DNA of 64,000 nt from Tipula vernalis (GCA_958295665.1 OY282560.1:261998641-262062640); one strand, 5' to 3'. Shown: positions 10,966-21,624, numbered from the stretch's first letter. Numbers and translations are program-made. Notes: generated by a model not told the origin, from the letters alone.

Positions 10966-11630
10966 TTAATATTTTGTTGGACCGCCTTTTGCTTTTATTA
11001 CAGCGATACACCTCCGATTAATTGAATTTGATAAATTTTTCAAAGTCGCAGGAGATATGGATTCCCAAATCATCATAAACAAACTTTTTAAAGCTTCAAT
11101 CGATTCTGGGCGCTTCCTTGCTACTTCTAGCTTCATTATAGACCAAATATTTTCAATTGGATTTAAGTCTGGACTATACGGGGGCCAGCTCAACACATCG
11201 ATACTTTTTTCTTCGAAGTACTTTTTTACCTTTAAATGAAGAGATAAGAAAAAAAAACAAGTTTTTAACAAATTATTTATGTTTATCTGAAAGCCAATTT
11301 GTCTATCTACAATTCAAAATTAATAACTCACAATTTTGGCGGTATGGCACGGAGCGTTGTCCTGTTGAAAAATAAATTTGCAAATCTCGCCAAAAAGCTT
11401 TAACGCAGAAGGCTCAAATTCGTTCTGAAGGACCTGCAGATAAACAGCTGGTGTAACGCTGGAACTAAGGAAGCACAATCGACCGGTTTCATTTCCAGAA
11501 ATGCATCCCCAGAGCATAACTCCTTCTTTTTTCGGTGGAAGTCTTAAAAGACATTCGTTGCTAAGTCTCTCGCCAGGATTTCTCCTTATGAGAATTCTTC
11601 CATCTCCAACATATCGGTAAAATCGGAAAA
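10966..11630 (-). pseudogene. 5'-truncated Tc1-type transposase with an intron
   Basis: On the minus strand 11630-11332 encodes GDGRILIRRNPGERL, GVMLWGCIS and FIFQQDNAPCHTA with the second catalytic Asp. A 102-bp intron (11331-11230, donor GTGAGT, acceptor TTTAAAG) then separates it from 11229-10966, which begins VKKYFEEKSIDVLSW and contains SPDLNPIENIW with the catalytic Glu. After splicing exactly 34 residues lie between Asp and Glu, as in DD34E Tc1 enzymes. The helix-turn-helix half and first Asp are missing: the reading stops at a T-run (11631-11654). The remaining frame is open. Confidence 0.75.
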
Positions 11631-11834
11631 TTTTTTTTTTTTTTTTTTTTTTTCTGTGAAAATAATTTAATTTAATTTTAATTTTTGTGACATTTTTGCG
11701 AATATTATTTGAATCCGGTTCGTGAAATTCTGTGCTGTTCGGTGTGTGTTATTCTGTGCTGAGTGTTAGTCATATAGTGATCGTAATAACTGTGTGGTGT
11801 AATCCTTTGTGATTGTGAGCGATTGTGATTTCTA

Positions 11835-12128
11835 ATGGAGAAGAAGTGCCATGATTGCGGTTCGACTACAAAAGAACTTTACTTTTGTTGTGTTGTTTGT
11901 GATAAAGCAATTGATTTTAAGTGTCTTGGCATTAAAAGCAAGACAACTTTTGAGTTGATTGTTCAATTAAAAAATATTTGCTACGTTTGTGATGATTGTG
12001 GCGACCTGCTGAAATTCCAAACTGGATTACTTACAAATTTATCTGAATCAGTGGATATAATTAAAAACAGCATGAATAAGCTACAGGAAGAGGTAAATAC
12101 TATATTCTCCAGTTTAAATAAAAATTGA
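11835..12128 (+). CDS. LINE ORF1-like zinc-finger protein fragment
   Basis: The 97-residue frame starts at an ATG and contains CHDCG, CCVVC, a C-L-G spacer and CYVCDDCG, a PHD/treble-clef-like cysteine pattern. A coiled-coil-prone tail follows (SESVDIIKNSMNKLQEEV). Such PHD-plus-coiled-coil proteins are common as the first ORF of CR1/jockey-group LINEs. The preceding 11655-11834 looks like the 5' leader. No RT follows in phase, so this is a 5' fragment joined at about 12130 to hAT sequence. It could instead belong to the CR1-group LINE family at 34.9-37.1 kb. Confidence 0.45.
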   Translation: MEKKCHDCGSTTKELYFCCVVCDKAIDFKCLGIKSKTTFELIVQLKNICYVCDDCGDLLKFQTGLLTNLSESVDIIKNSMNKLQEEVNTIFSSLNKN

Positions 12129-12144
12129 AGGCAGATTTCTAATG

Positions 12145-12370
12145 CACCACAAATTCACTTCTTTGATTGGATTTTGGAAACTGCAGAATCAAAATATCCA
12201 CGATTAAAGAAAGCTGCTTGACGTCTAATTTTAATTTCTGGTACAACATATTGCTGTGAATTTTTGAAATCCACAATGAAGTACGTAAAGTCGAAATATT
12301 TAACAAATCAACATCTCACAGGATTGCGACGAACGGTTTTTTCAAATTTTACACCAAATTTCAAAGATTT
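12145..12370 (+). pseudogene. hAT transposase C-terminal remnant
   Basis: The + frame reads IHFFDWILETAESKYPRLKK, one stop, then CEFLKSTMKYVKSKYLTNQH and SNFTPNFKDL. This matches the C-terminal dimerisation segment of ZBED5-like hAT transposases. It is a short fragment without terminal repeats, oriented opposite to the better preserved hAT copy at 12943-14747. Confidence 0.6.
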
Positions 12371-12479
12371 GACCAAAGTCTTTAAATATTATAATTTTTT
12401 ATAATGCATGGTTTTTATATTTCATTTTTATTATTAAGATTTGGAAGTAAATATTTTCTTTCTCTTAATTATATGTTTG

Positions 12480-12775
12480 TGTTCTTATACATGTACAGTG
12501 GATCGCACTCGTATTCGTATTTAATCATTTTTAAGTACAATCTTACACGCCAATTCTCATAGTCGTATCACGTCATTTTTCATGACTATAGTCACATCAC
12601 ATCAATTTTTCGATTCTCTTACTCGTTTGTTACGACTAGAGTCACTTTATACGATGGATGTCACTTGAGTTTTGCAAGTGACAAGCGAATACCACAAAAT
12701 GGAAAGATGCAATTATTTTATTTTATATACTTTAAAATATTGTTTTTTGAATAATTTTGTTCACTGTATTTAAGA
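12480..12775. repeat. Left arm of an inverted-repeat element (CCAATTCTCATAGTCG family)
   Basis: The arm contains CCAATTCTCATAGTCGTATC, then TGACTATAGTCACATCACAT, and later GTCACTTGAGTTTTGCAAG. The same motifs occur in inverted order at 16745-16860, and again at 17175-17202 (-) and 17321-17530 (+). The jockey LINE sits between this arm and 16745, so the host element was split by it. Superfamily is unknown. Confidence 0.6.
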
Positions 12776-12942
12776 TTTTTGTCATAATTTTTATTTTTTT
12801 ATTTTTTACTTTATTTAATATTACAACTGATTTACAAATCATTTACTAATTTATCTTTCTTAAATGAAGATTCTCATTTGACGGGCAGTAACCCAATGGT
12901 TACTCCCGTTTGAATTTACATAGTAATTATTTTTCTCTATCC

Positions 12943-14747
12943 CAGTGGTTCCCAAACTATTTTGGTCGTGGAACCCCCAAATTGTTTGCCAATGATCGCG
13001 GAACCCTGAATATTTTTTAACAACGACTTTTCAAAATTTAACGAGATATTAAATGAAACAAGTATTATTTTGGTACTTCAGATTTTATTGAATTAAATAA
13101 AACTTAAAAAAAATCAATTCATCATAGAAATAATTAATAAAAATACAAAACATAAATTAATATAAATAAAAAAAACTTTAATGTGAAGAATGCACCTGCT
13201 TCTATGATTCCACGATTCTCTTAAAATTGGGCGTTATGTTTGATAACTCAACTCGCATATCTGGTGCAGTATCAAGTTTGTTACGATATTTTGTTTTTGT
13301 CGCAACATATTTTGAAAACCCAGCTTCACACAAATAAGTGGTTGCAAATGGCAATAGAATTCGAATAGCCTGTTTTGTTAAATTTGGATATTCATCGAAT
13401 ATATCTGACCAGAATATTGTTAACGGAACTGTTCTAAATTTAGCTTCTAATTGTGTATCCGAACCTAATTCAACCAAATTTTCATAATCCAAGGACCGAA
13501 ATCCTTTTGGTTTTGCTTTTATTTTGAAAGGATTTTGTACCCAGTAATTATCTTGGTTCTCTAGGTTTGGAAAGTATTCACTGAGTGATTCCTGTAAACT
13601 GGACAAATGTGTTTTTATGCCATCACGGATTTCCATATCCAAATCCACTTCAGATTCTTCGAGAAAATCATTAAGCGTCTGGAAATAGTCAAAGTTATTT
13701 TGCTCCACAGCTGAAATCCAATATTGTATTTTCCTTGAAAAGGCAACCAATTTATCTTTTATTTGCAATATGTTGATTTGTTTTCCTTGCAGAGCCAAAT
13801 ATGATTCGTTCAATTTTCCAAATATATCAGCAAGATATGCAATTGTAGATAGCCAAGTCATATTATTTAATCTGTCTGATAATTCAAATTTATAACCAAT
13901 AAAATACGCCAAAAGTTCCTTTCGCAATTCAAATATTCGCACAAGAATAATACCACGCGATAACCATCTAACTTCCGTATGAAGAAGTAAAGTGGTGTGA
14001 AGACTACCCGTATCTTTACACAAGGCTTTGAAAATACGTGATTGCAATGGTCAACTTTTAATAAAATTGATAATCTTCACTGCTTCGTCCAGAACAGATT
14101 TGAATGTAACTGAAATCCTTTTTGTTACGAATGCATATCTGTGAAGAATGCAATGAGTACTGTTACAGTTGTGTGCAACATTTTTAATCCGTGCTACAGC
14201 ACCACTCACTTTTCCTGTCATTGCTTTTGCTCCATTGCTGCATACGTATCTGTCATATAAAAAGAGAATTAGGTGATAATGAATAAATTATAATAACTAT
14301 TTATAGTCCTACCTGACTTATGTTCACTTGAAAAAATAATTATGTTAGATTTAAAGTTCTAACTCGCAAATAACATTTTAGTTCGCGTCCGTTTATAATT
14401 TAAAATATACTACCTACCCAGCTATAAATGTTCCTTAACTGACATACTGGTTGCAACGACAGTTACTGTTAATAAGTCGAGGGCACAATAGCATTGGCGC
14501 ATATTGCACAAAAAAATTACATACATTTTGGTGAAGTACGAATTGCTACCGATGCTTATGTTTTCAGCCGCCTTATTTAAAAATTTTAAATTTAATTTGG
14601 CGGTCGATTGTAAACTTTCCGAGGAAAATGTGAATATATTAAACACCATTCTTATTTTTTTTTAACGAAATAAAATTTGTCACGCGGAACTCCTAAATTT
14701 TTTCGTGGAACCCCAGGGTTCCGCGGAACACACTTTGGGAACCGCGG
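12943..14747. mobile_element. hAT transposon with 8-bp target-site duplication
   Basis: The left end is CAGTGGTTCCCAAACT; the right end, reverse-complemented, is CCGCGGTTCCCAAAGTG. Both ends are directly flanked by CTCTATCC (12935-12942 and 14748-14755), an exact 8-bp duplication as hAT enzymes make. Subterminal GTGGAACCCC/GCGGAACCCT motifs recur in both arms. The 1.8-kb element encodes only the C-terminal part of a transposase (see 13202-14240) and is inserted into the 3' UTR of the jockey LINE. Confidence 0.9.
13202..14240 (-). pseudogene. ZBED5-like hAT transposase, partial, one stop
   Basis: Reading leftward from 14240: YVCSNGAKAMTGKVSGAVAR and THCILHRYAFVTKRISVTFK. A TGA follows near 14050, then an open 281-codon frame with LHTEVRWLSRGIILVRIFEL, an acidic middle and the C-terminal dimerisation block IRILLPFATTYLCEAGFS. 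The order and motifs match hAT transposases of the ZBED5/SCAND3-related group. The BED zinc finger and the first catalytic region are not recognisable upstream, so an internal deletion is likely. With one in-frame stop and missing N-terminus, this copy is not autonomous. Confidence 0.8.
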
Positions 14748-14758
14748 CTCTATCCTAA

Positions 14759-16735
14759 TTAAATACAACTGCCCAATTCCAAAGGTTTCTGCCTTTGAAG
14801 TCTTCTTACTGCATCGGTGGTATCCAACAAACTTCGTATGTCTGCATTTTGGTGCCGAGATATCCGCTGAATGTGTTTCTTCGCATGATTTTGTATTTCT
14901 TCACTTACATATTCCATGTTTAAGTCCCTATGGAGGTTATCATTTCTAATGTACCATGGTGCGTTTACAATGCCACGCAGCACTTTGTTTTGAAAACATT
15001 GAATCATTTGTACATTTGTCTTCTTGGTACAACCCGAAAGTTGAATGCCGTAGGTCCATACTGGTTTAAGTATTTGCTGATATAATAGCAATTTGTTATG
15101 AATTGTAAGCTCAGAGTTTCTACCTATTAGCCAATACATTTTCCTATATTTGATGTTCAATTCTTCTTTTTTCTTTTTAACATGCTCTTTCCATCTAAGC
15201 TTGCAATCGAGGGTCATGCCGAGGTATTTGGCTGTATTTGGATTTGGAACCGGCCTTGAATTAAGTTCCACTGAAATCCAGTTAACTTTCTGATTTGTGA
15301 AGTTTACGTGGACCGATTTTGCTTCGTTTAGGCTAATGCGCCATTTCTTTGTCAAACTACTCACTGTGTCGGTTGCTTTTTGAAGTTTGGTCGTTGCTTC
15401 TGATATACACTTCCCAGTCGCCAGAATAGCTGTATCGTCTGCAAATGATGGTATGGTGGCCCCTTCTGTATTTGGCATATTTTTGGTATACAGGATGTTC
15501 AATATAGGACCCAGTACACTACCCTGTGGTATGCCTGCTGATATTCTCTTTAGTTCAGAGTACTCTCGGTTATATTTTACACGGAAATGTCGGTCTGCGA
15601 TATAAGATTTAAGAATTTGATAGAACTGTTTAGGTAGATCTCTTTGTAGAAACTATGGTAGAAACTTTGTCGAAAGCTTGTGCTACATCTAAGAAAATGC
15701 TGGAGCATATCTTCTTATTCTCAAGTGCGTCTTGGATTATATCCGTTATTCTGTGAACTTGTTCTATCGTAGAGTGATTTTCTCTAAATCCAAATTCGTG
15801 TGGTGGAATCAAATTTCTCTCCTCTATTATTGGCTTGAGTCTCTTGAGCAGTAATTTTTCAAATAATTTTGAAATTACAGGAAGTAGTGAAATCGACGGT
15901 ACGACTTTTTATCGTTCGCTGGTCTGTCTGGTTTGGGGATCATAATTACTTCAGCAACCTTCCATTGTCGTGGGACATATTTTAGTCTGAAGACAGCATT
16001 GATAATGTGAACCAATTTTCGTAGTCCCTTCTCGAGAATGGCTTTTACGACTTGTCCAGTAATTAAATTATATCCTGGAGCTTTTTTTGCGTTCAAATTA
16101 CACTTGATCTCATTTTTCAATTCCTGTAATATTACACATCGAATATTATATTCATCAATTTTGCTAACTGTTATTATGTTTTCATCTGCTGTTTGCCTAG
16201 GTAACGGTTGAAAGGTGTCTTCCAAGTGAGCCGCAAATAAAATAGCTTTTTGCTTGTCGCTTTGGGCCCAGGTTCCTTCCCCATTTTTAATAGGCGGTAC
16301 ATGCATTTTGGTTCTTTTTAATCCCTTTGTTACTTTCCAAAGAGAGTAATCAGTATCTTTATGTTCGGTGAGACCATTTAACTACTTGTTAATAGTTTCG
16401 TTCTTAATTTATTTTATAAGTTGTTTTAGTTTATTGCATAGAAAATTGAGGATTGTTTTGTTTTCCGGGGCGCGTGTCCTTTGCCAGGTCTTTCTTGCCT
16501 TCCGTTTCTCTCTAACTAACTCCCTGACCTCAATAGGATAATTTTGATTCCTACGGGATTCGGTGTGACTAGAAGGAGAACTTTCCCATGCTGCTCGTTG
16601 AATAGTACTGTTAAATACCTCTAGTTCGTCTTCCAACTGTACCGGTGTTTTAATCGGCACTCGTTAATTTATTTGCATTTCAATTAGTTCTTGGAATAAG
16701 TCCCAGTTAGTTCTATTATTTGTTAATTTGCCTAA
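14759..16735 (-). pseudogene. Jockey-type ORF2 (reverse transcriptase), broken
   Basis: Pieces in order on the minus strand: linker after the endonuclease (VREKRKARKTWQRTRAPENK, 16660-16409), RT start (KKAPGYNLITGQVVKAIL and VPRQWKVAEVIMIPKPD, 16306-15875), HEFGFRENHSTIEQVHRITD (about 15800), IFLDVAQAFDKV, the catalytic loop SFADDTAIL (FADD at 15445-15434), then KYLGMTLDCKLRWKEHV, the thumb and the usual C-terminal region, ending GSCI at 14759. Several frameshifts and stops (near 15650, 15870, 16400, 16665) break it. The endonuclease domain is lost by 5' truncation. Confidence 0.85.
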
Positions 16736-16744
16736 AATATTTTA

Positions 16745-16883
16745 AGTTACAGTCGTATCACTTGGTTCGTCTTCAAGAATAGCAATTTTCAAGTGACGTG
16801 ATACGACTATAGTCACATCACATGAAATGACACGACTATGGGAATCGGGGTGCGAGTGACTTGAGGCGTAACACACGACTTGG
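16745..16883. repeat. Right arm of the CCAATTCTCATAGTCG inverted-repeat element
   Basis: The block contains GACGTGATACGACTATAGTC, CACATCACATGAAATGACAC and GACTATGGGAATCGGGGTG, the reverse complement of the arm at 12545-12620 with mismatches. It closes the outermost element of the nest that encloses the LINE and hAT. Confidence 0.55.
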
Positions 16884-16894
16884 ACAATAGGAAT

Positions 16895-17128
16895 TTAACA
16901 TATTTGTTGTTTACTCGTGGACTAATATCACCAACAAAAAGATTTTATATTATAAAACACAATATTTCGGTTTTGTCACTTTCCTTAACGTGATATTTAT
17001 TTTATTTGTAAATGAAATTACGATCGTTTCGGATGCTACTCCTTTATCAAATTTCTAACAAACATTATGTTTTAAAGAAAGTGACAAAACCGAAATATTG
17101 TGTTTTATTATATAAAATCTTTTTAAAA
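16895..17128. mobile_element. 234-bp hammerhead-bearing insertion with 11-bp target duplication
   Basis: The segment is bordered on both sides by ACAATAGGAAT (16884-16894 and 17129-17139). Two 50-bp arms, 16937-16986 and 17074-17124, are near-perfect inverted repeats. Between them, on the minus strand, lies a hammerhead-like motif (17055-17014). It codes for nothing. Size, hammerhead, terminal repeats and duplication together suggest a non-autonomous Penelope-derived or retrozyme-like element. Confidence 0.6.
17014..17055 (-). ncRNA. Second hammerhead-like ribozyme motif
   Basis: Minus-strand order: GAAAT, core TTGATAA plus A, stem II GGAG-TAGC-ATCC (three pairs and one mismatch), GAAAC, loop GATC, GTA cleavage triplet, ATTTC. 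GAAAT and ATTTC form a perfect 5-bp stem I, and AC/GT a 2-bp stem III. It has the same core variant and the same extra A as the motif at 9616-9663, although stem and loop sequences differ, which argues for shared structure rather than chance. Confidence 0.5.
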
Positions 17129-17139
17129 ACAATAGGAAT

Positions 17140-17530
17140 ATTGAGGCGACGTGACTTTAGTCAACTAAAGTAACGTGACACGACTTCGGTAATTGGGGTG
17201 GAAAACGCAATTATTTTATTTTATATATTTTAAAACGTTGTTTTTTGATAATTTTGTTCACTGTTTTAAATATGTTGATTTTTAAAATAATAATATTGTT
17301 GTTTTAAAACGATTTTATCACCCCAATTCCCATGGTCGTATCACGTCATTTTTCATGACTATAGCCACGTCACATTAATTTTCCTATTATCTTTGTCGTT
17401 TGTTACGCCTAAAGTCACTTTATACGACAGATGTCACTTGAATTTTGTAAGTGACAGGCGACTACAGCAAAATGGAAGGGCGAAATTTTAGTCGAAATAT
17501 TTTTTTTAAATGTTTTTAATTGCGTAATTT
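17140..17530. repeat. Further CACCCCAATTCCCATGGTCG repeat ends
   Basis: 17175-17202 ends in AATTGGGGTG (minus orientation), and 17321 starts CACCCCAATTCCCATGGTCG (plus orientation), followed by motifs seen at 12600-12690 such as GTCACTTGAATTTTGTAAG. Between them lies a near copy of the block at 12700-12770. These look like adjacent members of the same inverted-repeat family. Confidence 0.5.
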
Positions 17531-18686
17531 TATTCACTTGCTTTATGGGGCGTAGGCTCTTTGGCCTTATGTCTTTACACTTCTAATGCCGGCTGTATCA
17601 TATTACATGTATCAAGTAAATTATTTATTTAATAACCTTCTGTCTGTATCCTTTCTACAATCGAACTGAAACTTCATATCTAAGCTTTTTTTTTCATAAA
17701 TTAGGAGGTCCAGTGTATTTTAGTGAAACCCGAATTCTTATATAAAATAAAAGAATTACCGAAAAACTGTTAATAACAATAACATTTTTTTTTTTAAATT
17801 TTAAACTTGTAAGAAATTTCCATAATAAGTTTTTCTAAATTCCCTGTTCGTAAAAGAAAGCCATTGGCCACACCCCAATTTATTTTCATGTTTACCCAAA
17901 CAACCGATAAAGAAATATGAGTACTACGGACCGAATATAAATAAGTTAAAATCGGACTTGAACTGAATGGAGGAAGTATCGTTGCTATTGGGAATTCCTC
18001 AGAGAAAGACATATTCAACATCACAGACATATTGATCTAAATTGAGCAAAATGACACAGTAGAAACATTTCGGATCAACTGTTGCTTAATCTGTACTTGT
18101 AGAACATAGAATGGTCATCTTCAACATCATAAGATATTTAGGATGTTTTCGACAAGGTAGACAAAGACAAAGGTACAGCGTCACTTACAGAGTTCAACAA
18201 ACGTTTTGTGAGGATTATCAAAACTTATTGTACGATATTAATAAATAAAATGTGAAGGTTAAAGCAATAATCGTGATAAGCTTTTTGAGATTAAAAACTG
18301 AAGCTCCAACAATGGAATCTCCCTTGGTTAGATATGGTAGAAGCAGTGTCTTTGTGTAGCCGCCAATAATCTTGGCCCATATGATATGACTTTAATCTCA
18401 GTTAACGTTGATTTTAACAATATGATGGATTCCTCTCAAATTTTCCTATGAATTATTTTTATTGATAAAGATTAAATTACTTTGAACTTAAAATTTCTTA
18501 AATTGTTTGTTGCGATACAGGGTTAAAACACAAAACAAATTAATTAAAGTAAATGTAATCAACAAACACATACAACGTTATTTGTTATTATCAAGCTGAT
18601 TACAATTTTTGCATAAATATCATTTTTATTCATTTAGTCAAAGTGACAAACCACTGGCTGAATACATCGTAGATAGTGCTAACATA
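17531..18686. other. Region upstream of the Toll-like gene, no gene recognised
   Basis: No protein family, RNA gene or terminal repeat was recognised. A 78-codon minus-strand frame (18030-17794) has no recognisable domain and is not called. The last few hundred bases should contain the promoter of the gene starting at 18687, but no element can be named with confidence. An open frame extends upstream of the start ATG only from a TTG. Confidence 0.4.
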
Positions 18687-21109
18687 ATGTTATTGAAATA
18701 CGCGCTTGTAAAATTTGTAGTTATTGCCAGTTTTTTTCTAGATGTAAATTCTTTGTGTGATAATGTAAAATCCGTGTGTGACTGTCAACAAACTGCGAGT
18801 AATAATCGCACTAACTTACAGTGTCCTAAAATGAACGTGAGTGGTCGATATACCCATTACATAGAAATTATTGATCAACATCACATTAATATCAATTGTG
18901 TAACATTCAATCCACTGAATAAAATACCAAAATTGTATTTTGGACGAGCTAATATTACACGCGTTGATTTCTTAAATTGTTTCAATAATGATACACGACA
19001 TACAAATTATCAATTTGATTTCAAACAATTTGTGAGCAAAACATTAGAGGCTTATGACACAGAGTGGAATTCAATTGACGTTTGGTTTCATGATTCGGGT
19101 AAAGTTAATGAGACATTATTTTTTAGTCGATGGCCGCTGATAAAGTCGAATGTGATAATAACAAATATATATATGCAAACATCAGATTCACTACCACGTT
19201 TACGTGGTGCTGAATATTTATACCTGATAAACACTAATTTAGTTGATTTTAATAAGTTTATTGGTAATGACGATACTATGCAAATTCTTGAGATCCTCAA
19301 TACTAAAACTATTACAAATTTAAATAAGCATAATTTGAGCAAATTTAAAAATTTAGTTCATTTAACTATCGAGAATAGCGCAATCGAAGATTATTTTGGC
19401 CAGATATTTCAGCAAGGCAGCATTTTTAAAGAAAATCCAGGTATCGAACAAATTTCATTGATATCGACTTTTAAAGATTACCCGGATAAAATCACGTTAA
19501 ATGCTACAATTTTCTATTACTTAAACAGGCTAATTTCACTAAAATTAATAGATTTAAAATTAGAAGAGTTACCACTAAAGATTTTTGATGATCTGGAGAA
19601 ACTGAGTCATCTTGTTTTGCGACATAATCAATTAAGTAGATTGAGCAAAAATATTTTTGTAAATTGCCAAAAATTAGTGAAGATTGATCTAGCATTCAAT
19701 AATTTTATTCGGATCGAGTAAGTAAATAATTGAAACATTTAAATAGTTTTTATAATTTGGTTTTTCTTATTTATTTAAGCACCACCATGTTTTCTGCACT
19801 TGTTACGCTCGCTATTTTAAATTTAAGTCACAACAACTTGAGATCATTTGTGTACGATGCCAGCAACCAAACAAGCTTCAAAGGAATTTATTTGGATCAT
19901 AACCATATACAAATGGACTCTTTTACTTGTCCGATAATTAACATTCAACATTCTGCAAGTGTTATTGATTACTCACACAATCAGATTTCAAATAGTGAAC
20001 CGATTTTAGATTGCATCGTAAAAAATCCCGAGGTACAAGATTTGAAACTGAAGCATAATCAAATTCGTTCACTGCGATTTTTAAAAATGCTATCAAATCA
20101 AACGCTAAATAAAAGTTATATCACACTCCACTTGGACAATAATTTGATCGATTTTATTGATTTATTAGAGTATCAGGATACAGGAGCTAATGAAGATGAG
20201 CGAACAAATATCGTTTTACATCTAGATTCAAATCCAATTTTCTGTGATAATTGTCAATATAGCAACACATTATTTGTAAATGATACAGGCGTCATTTTGG
20301 TAAATCACGATACCGTGTTTCAAATACCTCAACCGGAGTTTTGTATAAAATCGATTTTTTGCTCAATGAATTATTTTGTAAACAACTATTCTTGTCCATA
20401 TCCGTGTTATTGTACGTTCAACAAGCATTTCAATAGTCTTGCGATTAACTGTGAAAATGCAACCCTAAAAGAAATTCCATTCCTTAATGATGAATTATTG
20501 TACAGGATTAATGTTAAAGAAATATATTTAAATTTACAAAACAACAACATATCAAACATATCGTTTGATAATACAAAAAATGGTAAACAAACGTCATTCG
20601 ATGTAATAAGAAGAATAACAAAAATTAATTTGGAGCACAATTCAATTGATTTGCTAAAATTTCATGACAATCATTTTCCAATTGCCCTGAAAACGTTACT
20701 ACTAGCATGGAATAAAATTTCAAACATTGATGAAACGACCCTAGTGTTACTGAATACGCGTGAATCACTTTTAGCGTTAAGTCTTGGGAATAATACGGTC
20801 ACCAGGAATCATCAATTGTACGATCGTTACATCAATCGAATTAAATTTCTAATTATTGATCAAGAGGCAATCGACGAGGAGTTCAATCATCTAAAATTAG
20901 AGGCTCACATACGGGATGGTGAAAGTAGTATAGTATCAATTGTGGTGGTGATAGTGGTGTTCATTTTGATGATGATTGGACTAAGCTATATTAGTTACGT
21001 GTTCCAAAGGAGTCATACAAAAGTGTTGGTACAAAAAAACGAAATTGAACAATCACAAACAGATCTGGTATCGGAACAATTAGACGAGACGTGTAACGAA
21101 ATACTCTGA
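18687..21109 (+). CDS. Toll-like leucine-rich-repeat membrane protein lacking a TIR domain, two exons
   Basis: Exon 1 is 18687-19717 and exon 2 19780-21109. The 62-bp intron has a GTAAGT donor and a TTTAAG acceptor, and joining restores LAFNNFIRIDTTMFSALV, an LRR. The predicted protein has 786 residues. Residues 1-22 are a signal peptide (MLLKYALVKFVVIASFFLDV), followed by a Cys-rich N-flank with CDNVKSVCDC. Imperfect LRRs run to about 495; then FCDNC (498-502), FCIKSIFC, and CPYPCYC (549-555) with INCENATLKEIP, which begins a second N-flank and LRR block. The TM helix is about 728-751, and the tail is 35 residues without a TIR. This order of flanks and LRR blocks is that of Toll-1 type receptors; the last C-flank has lost its CxC. 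A soluble-signalling or decoy role is only inference. Many NxS/T sites occur. Confidence 0.8.
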
Positions 21110-21231
21110 AAAGCCGCAGAAATTCGTTTCTTCCAATTATTGGTGCGGTGGTAATGATTAGTATCGACTCAATCCTTGAACTATAGAGCTATTATTTTTA
21201 TTAAAATGTCGCCTCGTGCTTCTAATTTTTT

Positions 21232-21237
21232 AATAAA
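21232..21237 (+). promoter_or_regulatory. Likely polyadenylation signal of the Toll-like gene
   Basis: AATAAA lies about 123 bp after the stop codon at 21107-21109, a normal 3' UTR length for a compact insect gene. Confidence 0.45.
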
Positions 21238-21497
21238 CATTGTTTTATTTATAAATGATTATCTGTGAAGATGTAATCGAATTGAGTGCTGAAAATCAAT
21301 ATCAATGTTAATCAATTTTGAAGACAGAAGGAGGAGGAAAATATGAGGAGAATAACGTTGTAACTTAATTAATTAAAATTAGCTTTTGTTGAAAACTTTA
21401 GCTTAATCTGGATGGAGAAAATTAAAACATGTCAACGTTAGAGATACATTTTTGATTAATTAGTTTTGAAAAAGTGGTAAATTGTTAATGTTATATA

Positions 21498-21624
21498 CCC
21501 TAGACAGACTGTGGCTTAATAAATCCTTAATATAAAGATATTAGATAAAATCGAGGTTGGCACACTACGACTAATCTCGAAAAAATCACTAAATCGGTTC
21601 TATTAAATCGCAGTGTGTCTAGGG
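21498..21624. mobile_element. Short MITE with CCCTAGACA termini
   Basis: The left end is CCCTAGACAGACTG; the right end, reverse-complemented, is CCCTAGACACACTGCG. Inner bases also pair (GGCTTAATA with TATTAAATCG). The termini recall piggyBac ends, but the flanks are not TTAA, so the superfamily is open. Confidence 0.5.

Larger units (their letters stand above)
12776..16740 (-). mobile_element. Jockey-clade LINE, 5'-truncated, carrying a hAT insertion
   Basis: This is a minus-strand non-LTR retrotransposon. ORF2 starts truncated near 16740 and runs to a stop at about 14759. The 3' UTR follows and continues beyond the hAT insertion at 12943-14747, ending in an A-rich tail (T-rich on the + strand) near 12780. 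TTTAAG or a close variant borders both ends (about 12769-12774 and 16739-16745), a candidate target duplication. It is inserted in the CCAATTCTCATAGTCG inverted-repeat element, giving a three-level nest. Confidence 0.75.

Noticed and set aside
17794..18030. 78-codon minus frame upstream of the Toll-like gene
   Set aside because: No recognisable domain, no supporting splice or repeat context.
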